Shown here: positions 36,439-45,249 of the stretch, piece by piece
How positions within the stretch are numbered: position 1 is the stretch's first letter
How the letters are laid out: every line of letters starts with the position of its first letter
Assembly: GCA_050951725.1 (NCBI GenBank)
Contig: JBMNJO010000012.1
Location: forward strand, 124,001-188,000
Direction of reading: 5' to 3'
Length of the DNA stretch: 64,000 nt
From: DTU052 sp050951725
GTDB lineage: Bacteria; Bacillota; Syntrophomonadia; Syntrophomonadales; DTU052
Notes under the pieces: model-generated
The model's database searches: none
Told to the model about the DNA's origin: nothing
The model's input: the letters and a program-made list of their open reading frames with translations, nothing else
Program-made: the position numbers and the translations under genes

Positions 36439-37260
36439 TTGATACAAAACCGGATGCTCCAGGAGGAACTGTCGGCAACTAATCAGGGCTTAATCGCCCT
36501 GACCATGGAGATTGAAGAGAAGAACAAAGAAGTCCAGGCACTGACTGAACAGCTATGGCAGGTAGCCCGGATGGCGACCATGGGTGAGCTGGCGGCCAGT
36601 ATTGCTCACGACTTGAATAACCCCCTGGCAACCATGAGCCTGCGGCTGGAATCCCTGATGTCTCAGATTCCTGCTGATGATCCAAAACAGAGATCGCTGC
36701 AGATAATCTCCCGAGAAATTGACCGCATGGCTGCATTGGTTAAAAAGCTCCTTGATTTCAGCCGTCGTGGCGGGTGCCAGCGAGCCAAAGTCGATATCTG
36801 CAAGGAAGTTGATTATGCTCTGGAACTTATCACTTATCATGTCCATAAGCACGGTATCCGGATAATTAAGGAGTATAACCCGGAATTGCCTTTGCTTTAT
36901 GCCGACCGCCAGGGATTGCACCAGCTCTTTCTTAACCTGTTTATCAATGCCAGCGACGCTATGCCCGAGGGCGGGGAACTGAAAATCCGTATATATTCAA
37001 GTTCTCGTGAACACATAGCCATTGACGTCATTGATACTGGCATGGGGATTCCTCCTGGCGATTTTACATATGTCATGGATCCCTTTTTCACTACCAAGCC
37101 GGAAGGTAAGGGCACCGGATTGGGCCTTTCTATATGCCGTCGTATTGTGGAGGATCATAGCGGAACCATCTCAATTACCAGTGCGGTTAATGAAGGTACG
37201 ACAGTTTGTATTAAACTTCCCATCAACGAAAACGACCTGGACTTACGAACGCGGATCTGA
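36439..37260 (+). CDS. Histidine kinase (HisKA-HATPase, no sensor domain)
   Basis: A 273-residue soluble kinase. A short N-terminal coiled coil (MEIEEKNKEVQALTEQL) leads to the HisKA phosphoacceptor LAASIAHDLNNP and the HATPase domain. The N box is LFLNLFINASDAMPEGGE, G1 DVIDTGMGIPPG, F FTTKPEGKG and G2 GTGLGLS. There is no transmembrane or PAS input, so signals must come from a partner, plausibly the stressosome. The TTG start at 36439 has only a weak AAAGAAG. The same frame is open back to the stop of the phosphatase gene (TGA 36376-36378), so the start is uncertain and a longer protein with a rare start is possible. Confidence 0.85.
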   Translation: MIQNRMLQEELSATNQGLIALTMEIEEKNKEVQALTEQLWQVARMATMGELAASIAHDLNNPLATMSLRLESLMSQIPADDPKQRSLQIISREIDRMAALVKKLLDFSRRGGCQRAKVDICKEVDYALELITYHVHKHGIRIIKEYNPELPLLYADRQGLHQLFLNLFINASDAMPEGGELKIRIYSSSREHIAIDVIDTGMGIPPGDFTYVMDPFFTTKPEGKGTGLGLSICRRIVEDHSGTISITSAVNEGTTVCIKLPINENDLDLRTRI

Positions 37261-37285
37261 ATCGAAGTATATGGAGGTAACAATC

Positions 37286-39211
37286 ATGACCGGTTTAGCA
37301 CGTGTCTTAGTGGTGGATGATGAAGTGGAATTAATGACTGCCCTTTGCGATTCCTTGGCTGAACGGGGATACGAAGCTTCTGGTTTTACTTCGGGCATGG
37401 AAGCCTTAACTGTACTGCAGAAGCAAAGCTTCAATATTCTTTTATTGGATCTGATGATGCCCGGGATGAACGGCATTGAGGTTTTAAAAAAGGCCTTAAC
37501 TATTGATCCCAATGTGATTTGCATTATCATGACCGGCTACGGGACTGTAGAAACAGCGGTGAAAGCCATGAAAGCCGGGGCTTTTGATTTTGTCCTGAAA
37601 CCTTTCAACATGGAAATGATATTGCCAGTATTATTGCGCGCTATGGAGATGAGTCGTCTGAGGAGTGAAAATTTCCATCTGCGTGAGTCGAAGGCCATAA
37701 ATGACCTTATGCTGGCTGTATCTCTCAGTCTCGACCGCAATGATATCCTTAATAAGACTGCTAATGTCGTTATTGAGCAGTGCGGAGCGGATGAGATTTC
37801 GATCCTTTTGCCGACCGGTAATAGTAATGAGTTCTATGTGGCCCTGGTTAAGGGAGAGCAGGCAAAAGGAAGAATCGGAGACGTAATAAATATAGCAAAA
37901 GACAGTGTTGAATGGGAGGCCTGCCAATGCGGGACCGAGTTGCAAAGGGACACAGTAACTGATTCGTTGACAGGTAAGAGCCAGGTTGGATTGGAGAACG
38001 AATCACCCATTTCCATACCCCTTATTGTCGGGGGCAGGTGTGTTGGGATAATGAACGTTAGGTCCAGGAAGAGGACGTCCTTTACGCTGGGGAAGATCAA
38101 GGCCCTAAAAATACTGGCCAGCGCTGCGGCCAGTGCTCTGGAGAATGCAAGGCTCTATACAGAAGTGCAGAAGGCCGAGCAGAATTATCGTTCAATCTTT
38201 GAAAATTCCTCGGAAGGGATCTTTCAGATTACCCCGGATGGTTGCTATTCATTGGTTAACCCATCCATGGCACAGATATTGGGATATGATAAACCCGAAG
38301 ACCTTGTTTCGACTGCTGCTGGAGTCAATTATGAAGAGATACTGGCTGGTGAGCAACAAAAAGCAGCGGTTGAGCGCCAGATATGCCGCCGGGATGGCAG
38401 TGTTATTTGGGTTTCGGAAAACATACGGGCTGTATGTAATGATCAGGGTAAGATTTTATATTATGAGGGTACCATGGAGGATATTACTCAACGCAAGGAT
38501 GCTGAACGCATTAAACAGGAGTTGGCCCGCCTCGACAGGTTGAACATCGTAGGAGAACTTGCGGCATCCATCAGTCATGAGATCAGAAATCCCATGACCT
38601 CTGTACGGGGATTTCTGCAGATGCTGAAGAGTAAAGAGGATTGCCAGCCCTATCACGATTATTACGATTTGATGATTGAGGAATTGGACCGTGCCAATAC
38701 GATCATCTCGGATTATCTCAATATGGCTAAGAACAAGCCCTTGGAACTATGCCCCGGGCATCTTAACCGCATCATCGAATCACTGTACCCTATGATACAG
38801 GCAGATGCCCGTTATCGGGACAACCAGGTCAAACTCGATCTTGATGATCCCCCCATGGTATCTATGGATGAAAAAGAGATTCGTCAACTCGTTATTAATA
38901 TGGCTCGCAATGGCCTCGAAGCGATGGCGCCAGGCGGAACCCTTGTCATAGGAACTTGCGCTAAGGATGATGAGGCCATTCTGTTTATTAAAGATGAGGG
39001 CCCGGGAATTGACCAACATGTATTGGACAGGCTTGGCACTCCGTTCCTGACCACCAAGGAAAATGGCACTGGTTTAGGCCTGGCCGTCTGTTTTGGAATT
39101 GCCTCCCGGCATAATGCTGAGATTAAGGTCGATACCAGTCCGACGGGAACCACATTTTGGATCCGGTTTCATAGGGGTGAGATGGCAGAAACGCAAGCTC
39201 TCTACAGTTAG
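37286..39211 (+). CDS. Hybrid sensor protein REC-GAF-PAS-HisKA-HATPase
   Basis: A 641-residue soluble protein with an N-terminal receiver. The acidic pair DD is at residues 11-12, phospho-Asp55 lies in LLLDLMMPG, and the conserved Lys in VLKPFN. A GAF domain (about 140-280, NKTANVVIEQCGADEISILL) and a PAS domain (about 300-415, NYRSIFENSSEGIFQITPDG) follow. The histidine kinase core has LAASISHEIRNPMTSV and the HATPase boxes DEGPGID and GTGLGLAV. It can receive phosphate from the preceding kinase through Asp55 and act as kinase itself. No DNA-binding or output domain is present. ATG 37286 lies 8 nt after GGAGG. It ends the signalling operon at a large hairpin. Confidence 0.9.
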   Translation: MTGLARVLVVDDEVELMTALCDSLAERGYEASGFTSGMEALTVLQKQSFNILLLDLMMPGMNGIEVLKKALTIDPNVICIIMTGYGTVETAVKAMKAGAFDFVLKPFNMEMILPVLLRAMEMSRLRSENFHLRESKAINDLMLAVSLSLDRNDILNKTANVVIEQCGADEISILLPTGNSNEFYVALVKGEQAKGRIGDVINIAKDSVEWEACQCGTELQRDTVTDSLTGKSQVGLENESPISIPLIVGGRCVGIMNVRSRKRTSFTLGKIKALKILASAAASALENARLYTEVQKAEQNYRSIFENSSEGIFQITPDGCYSLVNPSMAQILGYDKPEDLVSTAAGVNYEEILAGEQQKAAVERQICRRDGSVIWVSENIRAVCNDQGKILYYEGTMEDITQRKDAERIKQELARLDRLNIVGELAASISHEIRNPMTSVRGFLQMLKSKEDCQPYHDYYDLMIEELDRANTIISDYLNMAKNKPLELCPGHLNRIIESLYPMIQADARYRDNQVKLDLDDPPMVSMDEKEIRQLVINMARNGLEAMAPGGTLVIGTCAKDDEAILFIKDEGPGIDQHVLDRLGTPFLTTKENGTGLGLAVCFGIASRHNAEIKVDTSPTGTTFWIRFHRGEMAETQALYS

Positions 39212-39245
39212 TGGGTGGAAGTCGCTCTCTTATATCACAGCGAAT

Positions 39246-39296
39246 CAATGCCGCCGGACACCTTATTGAAGTATGGTGCCCGGCGGCATTGTTTAT
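39246..39296 (+). terminator. Hairpin between the convergent hybrid kinase and chemoreceptor genes
   Basis: CAATGCCGCCGG (39246-39257) pairs with CCGGCGGCATTG (39280-39291), extended inward by CACC/GGTG. The T-run is poor (TTTATG), but the position between convergent genes supports a two-way terminator. Confidence 0.65.
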
Positions 39297-39327
39297 GATC
39301 CCGGTCTGAAGCCCGCTTTTACAAACT

Positions 39328-41022
39328 TTACAATTTGAATCTGGCTACATGCGATTGCAGGTTTTCGCCCATAGAGGCCAGCACACCGGCTGCCGAGGAG
39401 ATCTCCTCAATACTGGCCAGCTGTTCCTGTGTACCGGCTGAAACTGATTCGGTCTGCGATGCTGTCTGCTGGCTGATTAAAGCGATTTTTTCCACGGAGG
39501 TGGAGAGATTTTGGTTACCAGACGCAATCTGGTGAATAGCTGCTGATATCTCCTGGATCTGACGAATAACCTGGTTAGTAAGCCGTTCAACCTCGGCAAA
39601 TGCAATGTTGGCTGCATTGGCTACTTCCAGACCTGTCTGGACATCCTTTTCGCCGCTCTTGATTGCCTGGTTGGCGCTTTCGATGTGGGTATGGTTATCG
39701 TGGACCAGGTTGGTTATCTGTTTGGTGGCTTCCTGGGATTGTTCCGCCAGCTTTCTCACCTCTTCAGCCACAACAGCAAAGCCCCGGCCGGCTTCCCCGG
39801 CTCTGGCCGCCTCAATTGCAGCATTTAGGGCCAGTAGATTGGTTTGTTCGGCAATTCCGGATATCACATCAGAGATATCATTGATCTGTCTGGAACTCAA
39901 GGTCAGCTTATTGATGGTCTCATTGACATATTCGGTACTCTGGATGATGTTGTTCATCTGCTCCACCGACTTTTCAACCGCCAGAGCGCCTTCTCTGGTT
40001 ACTCTTTCAGTGTCATCAGCCATCGCTGCCATCGCCTGGGCAGTGGCGGTAAGTTGTTGTGTGGCCTCGGACAGCTGCTGAAAGATTGCCGTAGCATTGG
40101 TGATCTCCTGGTACTGGTTAGCAGCTCCCTGAGCAATATCGGTCATGGCCTTAGCCATTTGTTGAGAGACAGCCGAACTTTCTTCGGAAGCGGATGACAA
40201 TTCCTCACTGGATGCGGAAAGCTGTTCTGCCGTTTTAGTAATCGCTACCACCATTTCATGGAGGTTATGTACCATTTTATTAAGGGAACTACTTAAAATA
40301 CCGACTTCGTCGTTGCTGTTTACCTGAGAACTGACGGACAGATCACCTTCAGCGATACTCTCTGCGGTTTGTTGAAGGGAAACAATATTTTTACCCAGAC
40401 GATTGGAGAAGAGTATTGCAATCGCCAGGGCCACCAGCATCTGTATAAGGCCGAACCCCAGGGTCTTAGCCCTGAATTCACTGGCCATAACTTCGTAAGG
40501 GGTGTTGGGTACTCCGACATAAAGGATCCCGATCACGGTTCCGCTGGCGTCCTTAATCGGCTCATAGATAGTCTGGTTCATAACTCCGGCTACTTCGGCT
40601 TCACCCAGGTAGGTACGTTCTTCTTTTAATGTAGCCTGGGCAACAACGTCGGAAACCTTCGTACCCACGGCTCTGTTTCCATCAGCCAGTTTCACGTTGG
40701 TTGCAACCCGGGTATCCTCCTGAAAAATGGTTACCGTACCGCCTGTTTTGGTGCCAATCATATCGACCATAGCATGATTATCGTTCAGTAACACCTCACC
40801 CTTGAAAATCTGGTTGTTCGACATCTTCCACGCCCCAGGGTATTTTTCGTCCAATAACGCTGAGGTCATAGCCAAATCAGATTTGAGCTTCTCCTGTGCC
40901 GCCTCAATTACTTTAACTTTCATGGCATTTGACATATAAAGTGCCATAACCAGGTTGCCAACAACGATTACGAACGCAAACATGAGGATAACCTTCATTT
41001 TCAGGGTTAGCCGAAGTCTCAC
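39328..41022 (-). CDS. Methyl-accepting chemotaxis protein (single Cache, HAMP, MA)
   Basis: A 564-residue transmembrane chemoreceptor. TM1 is at about 9-30. The periplasmic single-Cache (sCache_3-like) domain covers about 35-185, with TVTIFQEDTRVATNV and GTVIGILYVGVP. TM2 lies at about 190-210 and a HAMP at about 212-265. The cytoplasmic signalling domain has the hairpin tip EQTNLLALNAAIEAARAGE. The ligand is probably a small carboxylate, as in related Cache receptors, but that is family-level inference. No CheA or CheW gene is near, so it must feed a distant chemotaxis array. It starts with GTG behind AAAGGATTGG. Confidence 0.93.
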   Translation of the reverse strand: MRLRLTLKMKVILMFAFVIVVGNLVMALYMSNAMKVKVIEAAQEKLKSDLAMTSALLDEKYPGAWKMSNNQIFKGEVLLNDNHAMVDMIGTKTGGTVTIFQEDTRVATNVKLADGNRAVGTKVSDVVAQATLKEERTYLGEAEVAGVMNQTIYEPIKDASGTVIGILYVGVPNTPYEVMASEFRAKTLGFGLIQMLVALAIAILFSNRLGKNIVSLQQTAESIAEGDLSVSSQVNSNDEVGILSSSLNKMVHNLHEMVVAITKTAEQLSASSEELSSASEESSAVSQQMAKAMTDIAQGAANQYQEITNATAIFQQLSEATQQLTATAQAMAAMADDTERVTREGALAVEKSVEQMNNIIQSTEYVNETINKLTLSSRQINDISDVISGIAEQTNLLALNAAIEAARAGEAGRGFAVVAEEVRKLAEQSQEATKQITNLVHDNHTHIESANQAIKSGEKDVQTGLEVANAANIAFAEVERLTNQVIRQIQEISAAIHQIASGNQNLSTSVEKIALISQQTASQTESVSAGTQEQLASIEEISSAAGVLASMGENLQSHVARFKL

Positions 41023-41410
41023 AACACACCAATCCTTTCATGTCTGTTGCTATCTTCTACCATTATACCTAATACAGATAAATTCCACAGTAAAAAGCAC
41101 AATTTCAACATATTAAACTCCATAACGACAAATTTCGCCATTAACCTGCCATGCTGATCTCCACATCTGCCGGCAAGAAATTACCAGGTCTCCTTCAACC
41201 GACCCCGCTCGCATGCAAACGTTACGTTACTTTTCTACAGGGAATTTGCATAGGAATTTTGAAAAAGAGAAGCCGGGTGACTTTAGGATTATGCTCGGCA
41301 TGTGTTAAACTCAAAATACCATTCACAATGTACCTCGATAAAAATGACTATTCTGATGTAAATCCAGCCACCAGTTAATTGTGCACCAATAGTGTGGGGA
41401 GGGCTTAGTA
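41023..41410. other. 388-nt divergent gap between chemoreceptor and exonuclease genes
   Basis: No gene is supported. A 75-codon open frame (41151-41378) has no ribosome binding site and no recognisable family. The promoters of both flanking genes must be here, but I see no convincing -35/-10 pair. GGGGAGGG just before 41411 is the ribosome binding site of the next gene. Confidence 0.5.
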
Positions 41411-41956
41411 ATGCGAGTATTCTTTGATAGCGAATTCACCGGACTCCGCCAGGATACTACCTTGATCAGCATCGGCCTGGTGGCCGAAGACGGCAACATG
41501 TTCTACGCCGAGTTTACCGATTACGATCAGAGCCAGGTTTATGAATGGCTTCAGGAGAACGTCATTAACAACCTGTGGCTGTCAAATCCGGAACAGGCAC
41601 CGCCTTCATACCTGGGAGAGGGGAAACTGGTAACCCTTCTGGGCAGCAAAGGTGAGATCTCGGAAGCCTTGCGGCAGTGGCTTTCCCAATGGGACCGGGT
41701 TGAGATGTGGGCCGATATCATTCCTTTTGATTGGGTGCTCCTGTGTGATCTGCTGGGTGGGTTTTGGAACTTTCCTCAAAACCTGTCTTACATCTGTTAC
41801 GATATCTGTACCCTGCTCAAGATGAAGGGTTACGAGCCCATGGCCACTAACCGGGAGGAACTCGTAGGATTTGCCGGGGTCGAAAACAAGCACAATGCCC
41901 TGTACGATGCCTTGGTAGTCAAGGCCTGCTACGAAAAACTGACCAGTCTCGATTGA
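41411..41956 (+). CDS. 3'-5' exoribonuclease, Rv2179c/RNase AS-like
   Basis: A 181-residue DEDD-type exonuclease. The first motif is FFDSEFTGL (Asp and Glu metal ligands), followed by SIGLVAEDGNMFYAEF. The last aspartate motif is NKHNALYDALVVKACYE. The family prototype from Mycobacterium trims adenylate-containing RNA 3' ends. The ATG lies 7 nt after GGGGAGGG. It is monocistronic: the chemoreceptor is divergent and a repeat cluster follows. Confidence 0.82.
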   Translation: MRVFFDSEFTGLRQDTTLISIGLVAEDGNMFYAEFTDYDQSQVYEWLQENVINNLWLSNPEQAPPSYLGEGKLVTLLGSKGEISEALRQWLSQWDRVEMWADIIPFDWVLLCDLLGGFWNFPQNLSYICYDICTLLKMKGYEPMATNREELVGFAGVENKHNALYDALVVKACYEKLTSLD

Positions 41957-42020
41957 GGTTTTGCATCGGGAGGATGAACAAGCCGGGGACGGATTTCGGA
42001 CAGGGGGATTGGCTTTGTTA

Positions 42021-42285
42021 ATTTCGGGGACACCATACTAATTACTTTCGTAACGGAACACCACTCCATTTCAGGACACTATACTAATTACTTGACCGTT
42101 GCGGCAGAGCACGTAATTAGATGGTGTCCCGAAATAGCGCTATACCTGGTCTGAGGCACGAGGTCTGGTCTCGTGTATCAACTAATTTAATATGGTGTGT
42201 CCCCGAAATGGCCTTAAATAGCCTAGCATGGTGTCCCTGAATTATTATGGTGTCCCTAAAATACCAGAATGGTAACCCCGAAATA
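42021..42285. repeat. Cluster of at least seven GGGACACCAT/TAATTA repeat units
   Basis: Units related to TTTCGGGGACACCATACTAA recur in both orientations. Forward units are at 42021-42044 and 42068-42090. Reverse units are at 42113-42134, 42183-42208, 42225-42242, 42243-42262 and a degenerate one at 42267-42285. Facing pairs could fold into long hairpins. The block fills the gap between the exonuclease and ABC-F genes. Such GGGGACACCAT palindromes resemble REP elements moved by Y1-type (RAYT) transposases; no such gene is in the window. Confidence 0.7.
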
Positions 42286-42301
42286 GCCCTTCCTCTGAAA
42301 A

Positions 42302-44020
42302 TTACCCGAGGTCTTTTCGGCGCCGCAGGAGTTCCCGGTACTTCTGGTCGAGGAGGGCGTAATTTTCTTCGCCGGGTTTACGGAGACTTAGCTCGCTGAG
42401 TACCCGGGAGATTTGGGCTTCCAGCAGCAGCCGATTCTCTTCACGGTTGGTGTTATCCAAATCAGCATGAGATAAAGCGGACTGCTTTTTGGCCAGGTAA
42501 CCTTCCAAACTGTCCTCAATTCGTCTTACTTTGTGGTCCTCGAAAACCAGTAAACGGTCGCAGACCTCTTTCATTAGATACTGGTCATGGGTGACGAGGA
42601 TAATGGCACCTGGAAACTGGACGAGGCTTTCTTCAAAGGCCTCCCGGCTGAATATATCCAGGTGATTGGTTGGTTCGTCCAGCATGAGCAGATCGTAATC
42701 GCCCATAATGGCCAGTCCCAGAGCAATCTTCATCCTCTCTCCCCGACTGAGATCTCCCAGGGGTATCTGGAGGCGATCATAGGGTACCCCCAGATTGACC
42801 AGGAGCTGAAAAATGAGCTTCTGTTCGGGGATGGTGCGCTCTTTTACCAGATCTTTAAGACTGTTATTCTCTCCCTGCGGCAGTTCCTGGCTTACATAGG
42901 CGATACGCGCGGACTCACTTAAGAATACTTCTCCGTTGTCAAGCCCTTCCTGGCCCAGAATAGCCTGGAGCAGGGTGGTCTTTCCACAGCCATTGGGTCC
43001 CCAAATACCCACCTTTTCACCCCGGTTGACATAAAAGGAGCTGTCTTCAAAGAGGATCAGCTTATCAAATGATTTGCTTACATCAGCTGCCTCCAACAGG
43101 CGTCGGCCTCCTTTTTCCCGGGTGCTTAGGTTGAAATTCACCTGCTGTTCTTTTTGGGGACGTTTTACACCATCCTGGCGCATCTTCTCCAGGCGTTTGA
43201 GCTGAGATTTTACCGCCTGGTCCCGTTTTTTCGCTTTCTTGCGAAAGTACTCCTTACCACCCATCTGGCCTTGAGCTTTTTGGCGCGACTCACGGTGCGC
43301 CTTATCCGACCAGGTCTTTAGCTGGGCAATGGCGTCCTCAATCTTTTTCTGTTCTTTCTGCTGTGACTCAAAGGCATGCTGCTGGTTTTCCCGCTCCTTT
43401 TGGCGGGCTTCCCGATAGGCTGAATAATTGCCGGGGTACAGCCTGACAGTCCCGTTTTCAAGCTCAGCAATCTGCGATACAACACGATCCAGGAAATATC
43501 GGTCATGGGAAATGATGATGGCCGTCCCCTGGTAATGGGCCAACTCGGATATCAGGTAATCCACCCCCTGATAATCAAGGTGGTTGGTCGGTTCGTCCAG
43601 GATGACCAGGTCCGGGTGGGCAGCCCAGACCCGGGCCAGGGCCATCTTCGTCTTTTCCCCCCCGCTGAGGTTCTCCAGGCGTTCTTCTGACCATTCCTCA
43701 ATCCGGCTTATACCGAGATGGCTGGCCAGGCGCTGGAACTCACCGCTGACCTCGGCCGGGTTATTCAGCACATTAATAAGAAGTTCGGGATGAGTCTCGG
43801 CCTGGCGCAAGTAGCCTATATTCACCTTGCGCCGGGGAGTGATAATACTGCCCTCATCATAATCAAGATTACAGGTCAGTATGTTGGCCAGGGTGGTTTT
43901 TCCCGTTCCGTTACGGCCGACCAGACCAATCCGGTCACCCCGGCGGATGTCCAGGTTAACTCCATTCAGAACCAAACGATCCCCAAAGGATTTCTTAAGG
44001 TTACGACAGCTTAGCAGCAA
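42302..44020 (-). CDS. ABC-F family ribosome protection-type ATPase
   Basis: A soluble 572-residue protein with two ABC domains and no membrane part. Domain 1 has Walker A GRNGTGKTT and signature LSGGEKTK; domain 2 has GPNGCGKTT and DLSRGERMK. Each is followed by DEPTNHLD. The linker between them is long and very basic (about 215-310, KERENQQHAFESQQKEQKK and SQLKRLEKMRQDG), the part that enters the ribosomal exit site in antibiotic-protection members (Vga/Lsa/VmlR/CplR type). A TTG start at 44020 is set by GGAGGTG 6 nt upstream. A leader peptide and hairpin precede it, typical of antibiotic-inducible ABC-F genes. The drug class cannot be read from sequence. Confidence 0.9.
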   Translation of the reverse strand: MLLSCRNLKKSFGDRLVLNGVNLDIRRGDRIGLVGRNGTGKTTLANILTCNLDYDEGSIITPRRKVNIGYLRQAETHPELLINVLNNPAEVSGEFQRLASHLGISRIEEWSEERLENLSGGEKTKMALARVWAAHPDLVILDEPTNHLDYQGVDYLISELAHYQGTAIIISHDRYFLDRVVSQIAELENGTVRLYPGNYSAYREARQKERENQQHAFESQQKEQKKIEDAIAQLKTWSDKAHRESRQKAQGQMGGKEYFRKKAKKRDQAVKSQLKRLEKMRQDGVKRPQKEQQVNFNLSTREKGGRRLLEAADVSKSFDKLILFEDSSFYVNRGEKVGIWGPNGCGKTTLLQAILGQEGLDNGEVFLSESARIAYVSQELPQGENNSLKDLVKERTIPEQKLIFQLLVNLGVPYDRLQIPLGDLSRGERMKIALGLAIMGDYDLLMLDEPTNHLDIFSREAFEESLVQFPGAIILVTHDQYLMKEVCDRLLVFEDHKVRRIEDSLEGYLAKKQSALSHADLDNTNREENRLLLEAQISRVLSELSLRKPGEENYALLDQKYRELLRRRKDLG

Positions 44021-44039
44021 AAAAACACCTCCAGAAACA

Positions 44040-44076
44040 ACAAAGACCGTAAGCAACACCTGTCACTTACAGTCTT
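44040..44076 (-). terminator. Attenuator hairpin in the ABC-F leader
   Basis: On the minus strand AGACTGTAAG (44076-44067) pairs with CTTACGGTCT (44053-44044; one G-T pair) and runs into TTGTTGTTTC. It lies between the leader peptide and the ABC-F ribosome binding site. The 5' arm overlaps the last codons of the leader ORF. Confidence 0.6.
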
Positions 44077-44099
44077 TTCAAGCTGGTTAAATCATTCAT
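44067..44099 (-). CDS. Ten-codon leader peptide of the ABC-F gene (MNDLTSLKRL)
   Basis: A short frame ATG...TAA on the minus strand encodes MNDLTSLKRL and ends within the 5' arm of the attenuator hairpin. This is the arrangement of stalling leader peptides that control ABC-F resistance genes: a drug-stalled ribosome on the last codons would hold the 5' arm and stop the hairpin from forming. Its ribosome binding site is weak (CAGGTTCGG). There is no protein-level evidence; the call rests on position and overlap. Confidence 0.5.
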   Translation of the reverse strand: MNDLTSLKRL

Positions 44100-44126
44100 T
44101 AGCCGAACCTGCACGGATTCGGACTT

Positions 44127-44132
44127 ATTATA
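44127..44132 (-). promoter_or_regulatory. -10 box of the ABC-F promoter
   Basis: TATAAT on the minus strand (ATTATA on plus) lies about 28 nt before the leader ATG and about 107 nt before the ABC-F start. No good -35 is seen at 16-18 nt. The rest of the gap to the DUF169 gene (44133-44457) shows nothing else I recognise. Confidence 0.5.
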
Positions 44133-44457
44133 TAGACACAACGGTAACAAGCGTTCTGGTCATAGCAAAGCTGCCAAAGGAATACCAATTCCTTCGACCG
44201 AGCTCTGCATCTATTAATTTAGGCCAGAATTCGCTTGCGCATTTTTGTCTCCATTATTTCTCAATAGTTTGACGCATTCATATTACCACAGGTCAGTAAG
44301 CCTGATCAAGTAAGCTGGAACCATTGTTAAAGCCAGGTAAAGGCATATCCTTAACAGCCCGCTTCAGACAGATTTATGAATGTATTTGGCAGAAGTAGCC
44401 TAATATCTACTGGCATGAATGGCAAATAGGGAAACCGCCAGGAGGGGGGATTTAAGG

Positions 44458-45234
44458 CTAATTGCGCTGTTTTATTCGCAACCACTCTTCCCGGGTCAGA
44501 AAGCTCTCCTCTACATTGTCCTCCATTTCCAGGAACATCTTATATGGGACACTGAAAGAGAGTATATCTTTATCCAGGTATTTTCGAGCCGAGACATCGG
44601 TGAGACCGACAACTGCCCGGGGGTTATCCGATCTGCCTTCATTGAATGGAATGATGCCGATACTGTGGCAGCCGGCACTCCAGGGGACCATCACATTATC
44701 ACCGCCGTGCCGACCATAGTTGGCCAGGACAACCAGAGCCGATATCTGGTCCGGAGTGGCCAGAAACACCACGACTTCCGGTTTTTCATCCGGCAGGAGC
44801 TTATCCAGTGGCTTAAATACGATGTACTCGGTCGGCACATCATAATACGGGAGCGATTCAATAAAGGATCGAGCCAGTTCCGGGGTTTTCTTATAGGCTT
44901 CACCATGAATCAGGTGAGGCCGGTTTTTTAGGATTTCCCTTCCCTTTTCGCTCTCACAGAACTCCCGGTTGCCCATCGATAGAAAGTACTCAATTCCACC
45001 GGGAAAGTTCGTGTAGGTGTTGCCAAAACCCAATCCGGCACCACCGCCGATACAGCCGTAAGTTTTGCGGTCAAAAACTGCGGTTCTTCCCTTGGCCGCT
45101 GCAGTAAGCATAGAAACAACACAACCCCGCCGGCCCTCCTTGAACTGCAGTGCACCTTCCGGTTTTTCGTCGGTGAACAGTATAGCCACGGGGGAGTATC
45201 TCAGATTAACAGCCTCAGCGATCTTACTTTTCAT
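44458..45234 (-). CDS. DUF169 family protein
   Basis: A 258-residue soluble protein of the DUF169 family, function unknown, frequent in anaerobes and archaea. It begins with SPVAILFTDEKPEGALQF. Cysteines lie in family-typical places: GRRGCVVSML, KTYGCIGGGAGLGFGN and WSAGCHSIGI. A metal or iron-sulfur role is plausible but not shown. The C-terminus (SVPYKMFLEMEDNVEESFL) is also typical. The ATG has AGG-AAACC 5 nt upstream, just after two tandem hairpins. There is no close operon partner: the MerR-type gene lies 540 nt upstream on the same strand. Confidence 0.85.
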   Translation of the reverse strand: MKSKIAEAVNLRYSPVAILFTDEKPEGALQFKEGRRGCVVSMLTAAAKGRTAVFDRKTYGCIGGGAGLGFGNTYTNFPGGIEYFLSMGNREFCESEKGREILKNRPHLIHGEAYKKTPELARSFIESLPYYDVPTEYIVFKPLDKLLPDEKPEVVVFLATPDQISALVVLANYGRHGGDNVMVPWSAGCHSIGIIPFNEGRSDNPRAVVGLTDVSARKYLDKDILSFSVPYKMFLEMEDNVEESFLTREEWLRIKQRN

Positions 45235-45249
45235 GGTTTCCTGGTTTGA

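Noticed and set aside
41151..41378. A 75-codon open frame before the exonuclease gene
   Set aside because: No ribosome binding site, no recognisable motif, and the composition is like the intergenic DNA around it.
42021..42285. CRISPR array
   Set aside because: Units are imperfect, in both orientations and irregularly spaced, with no spacers of even length and no cas genes.
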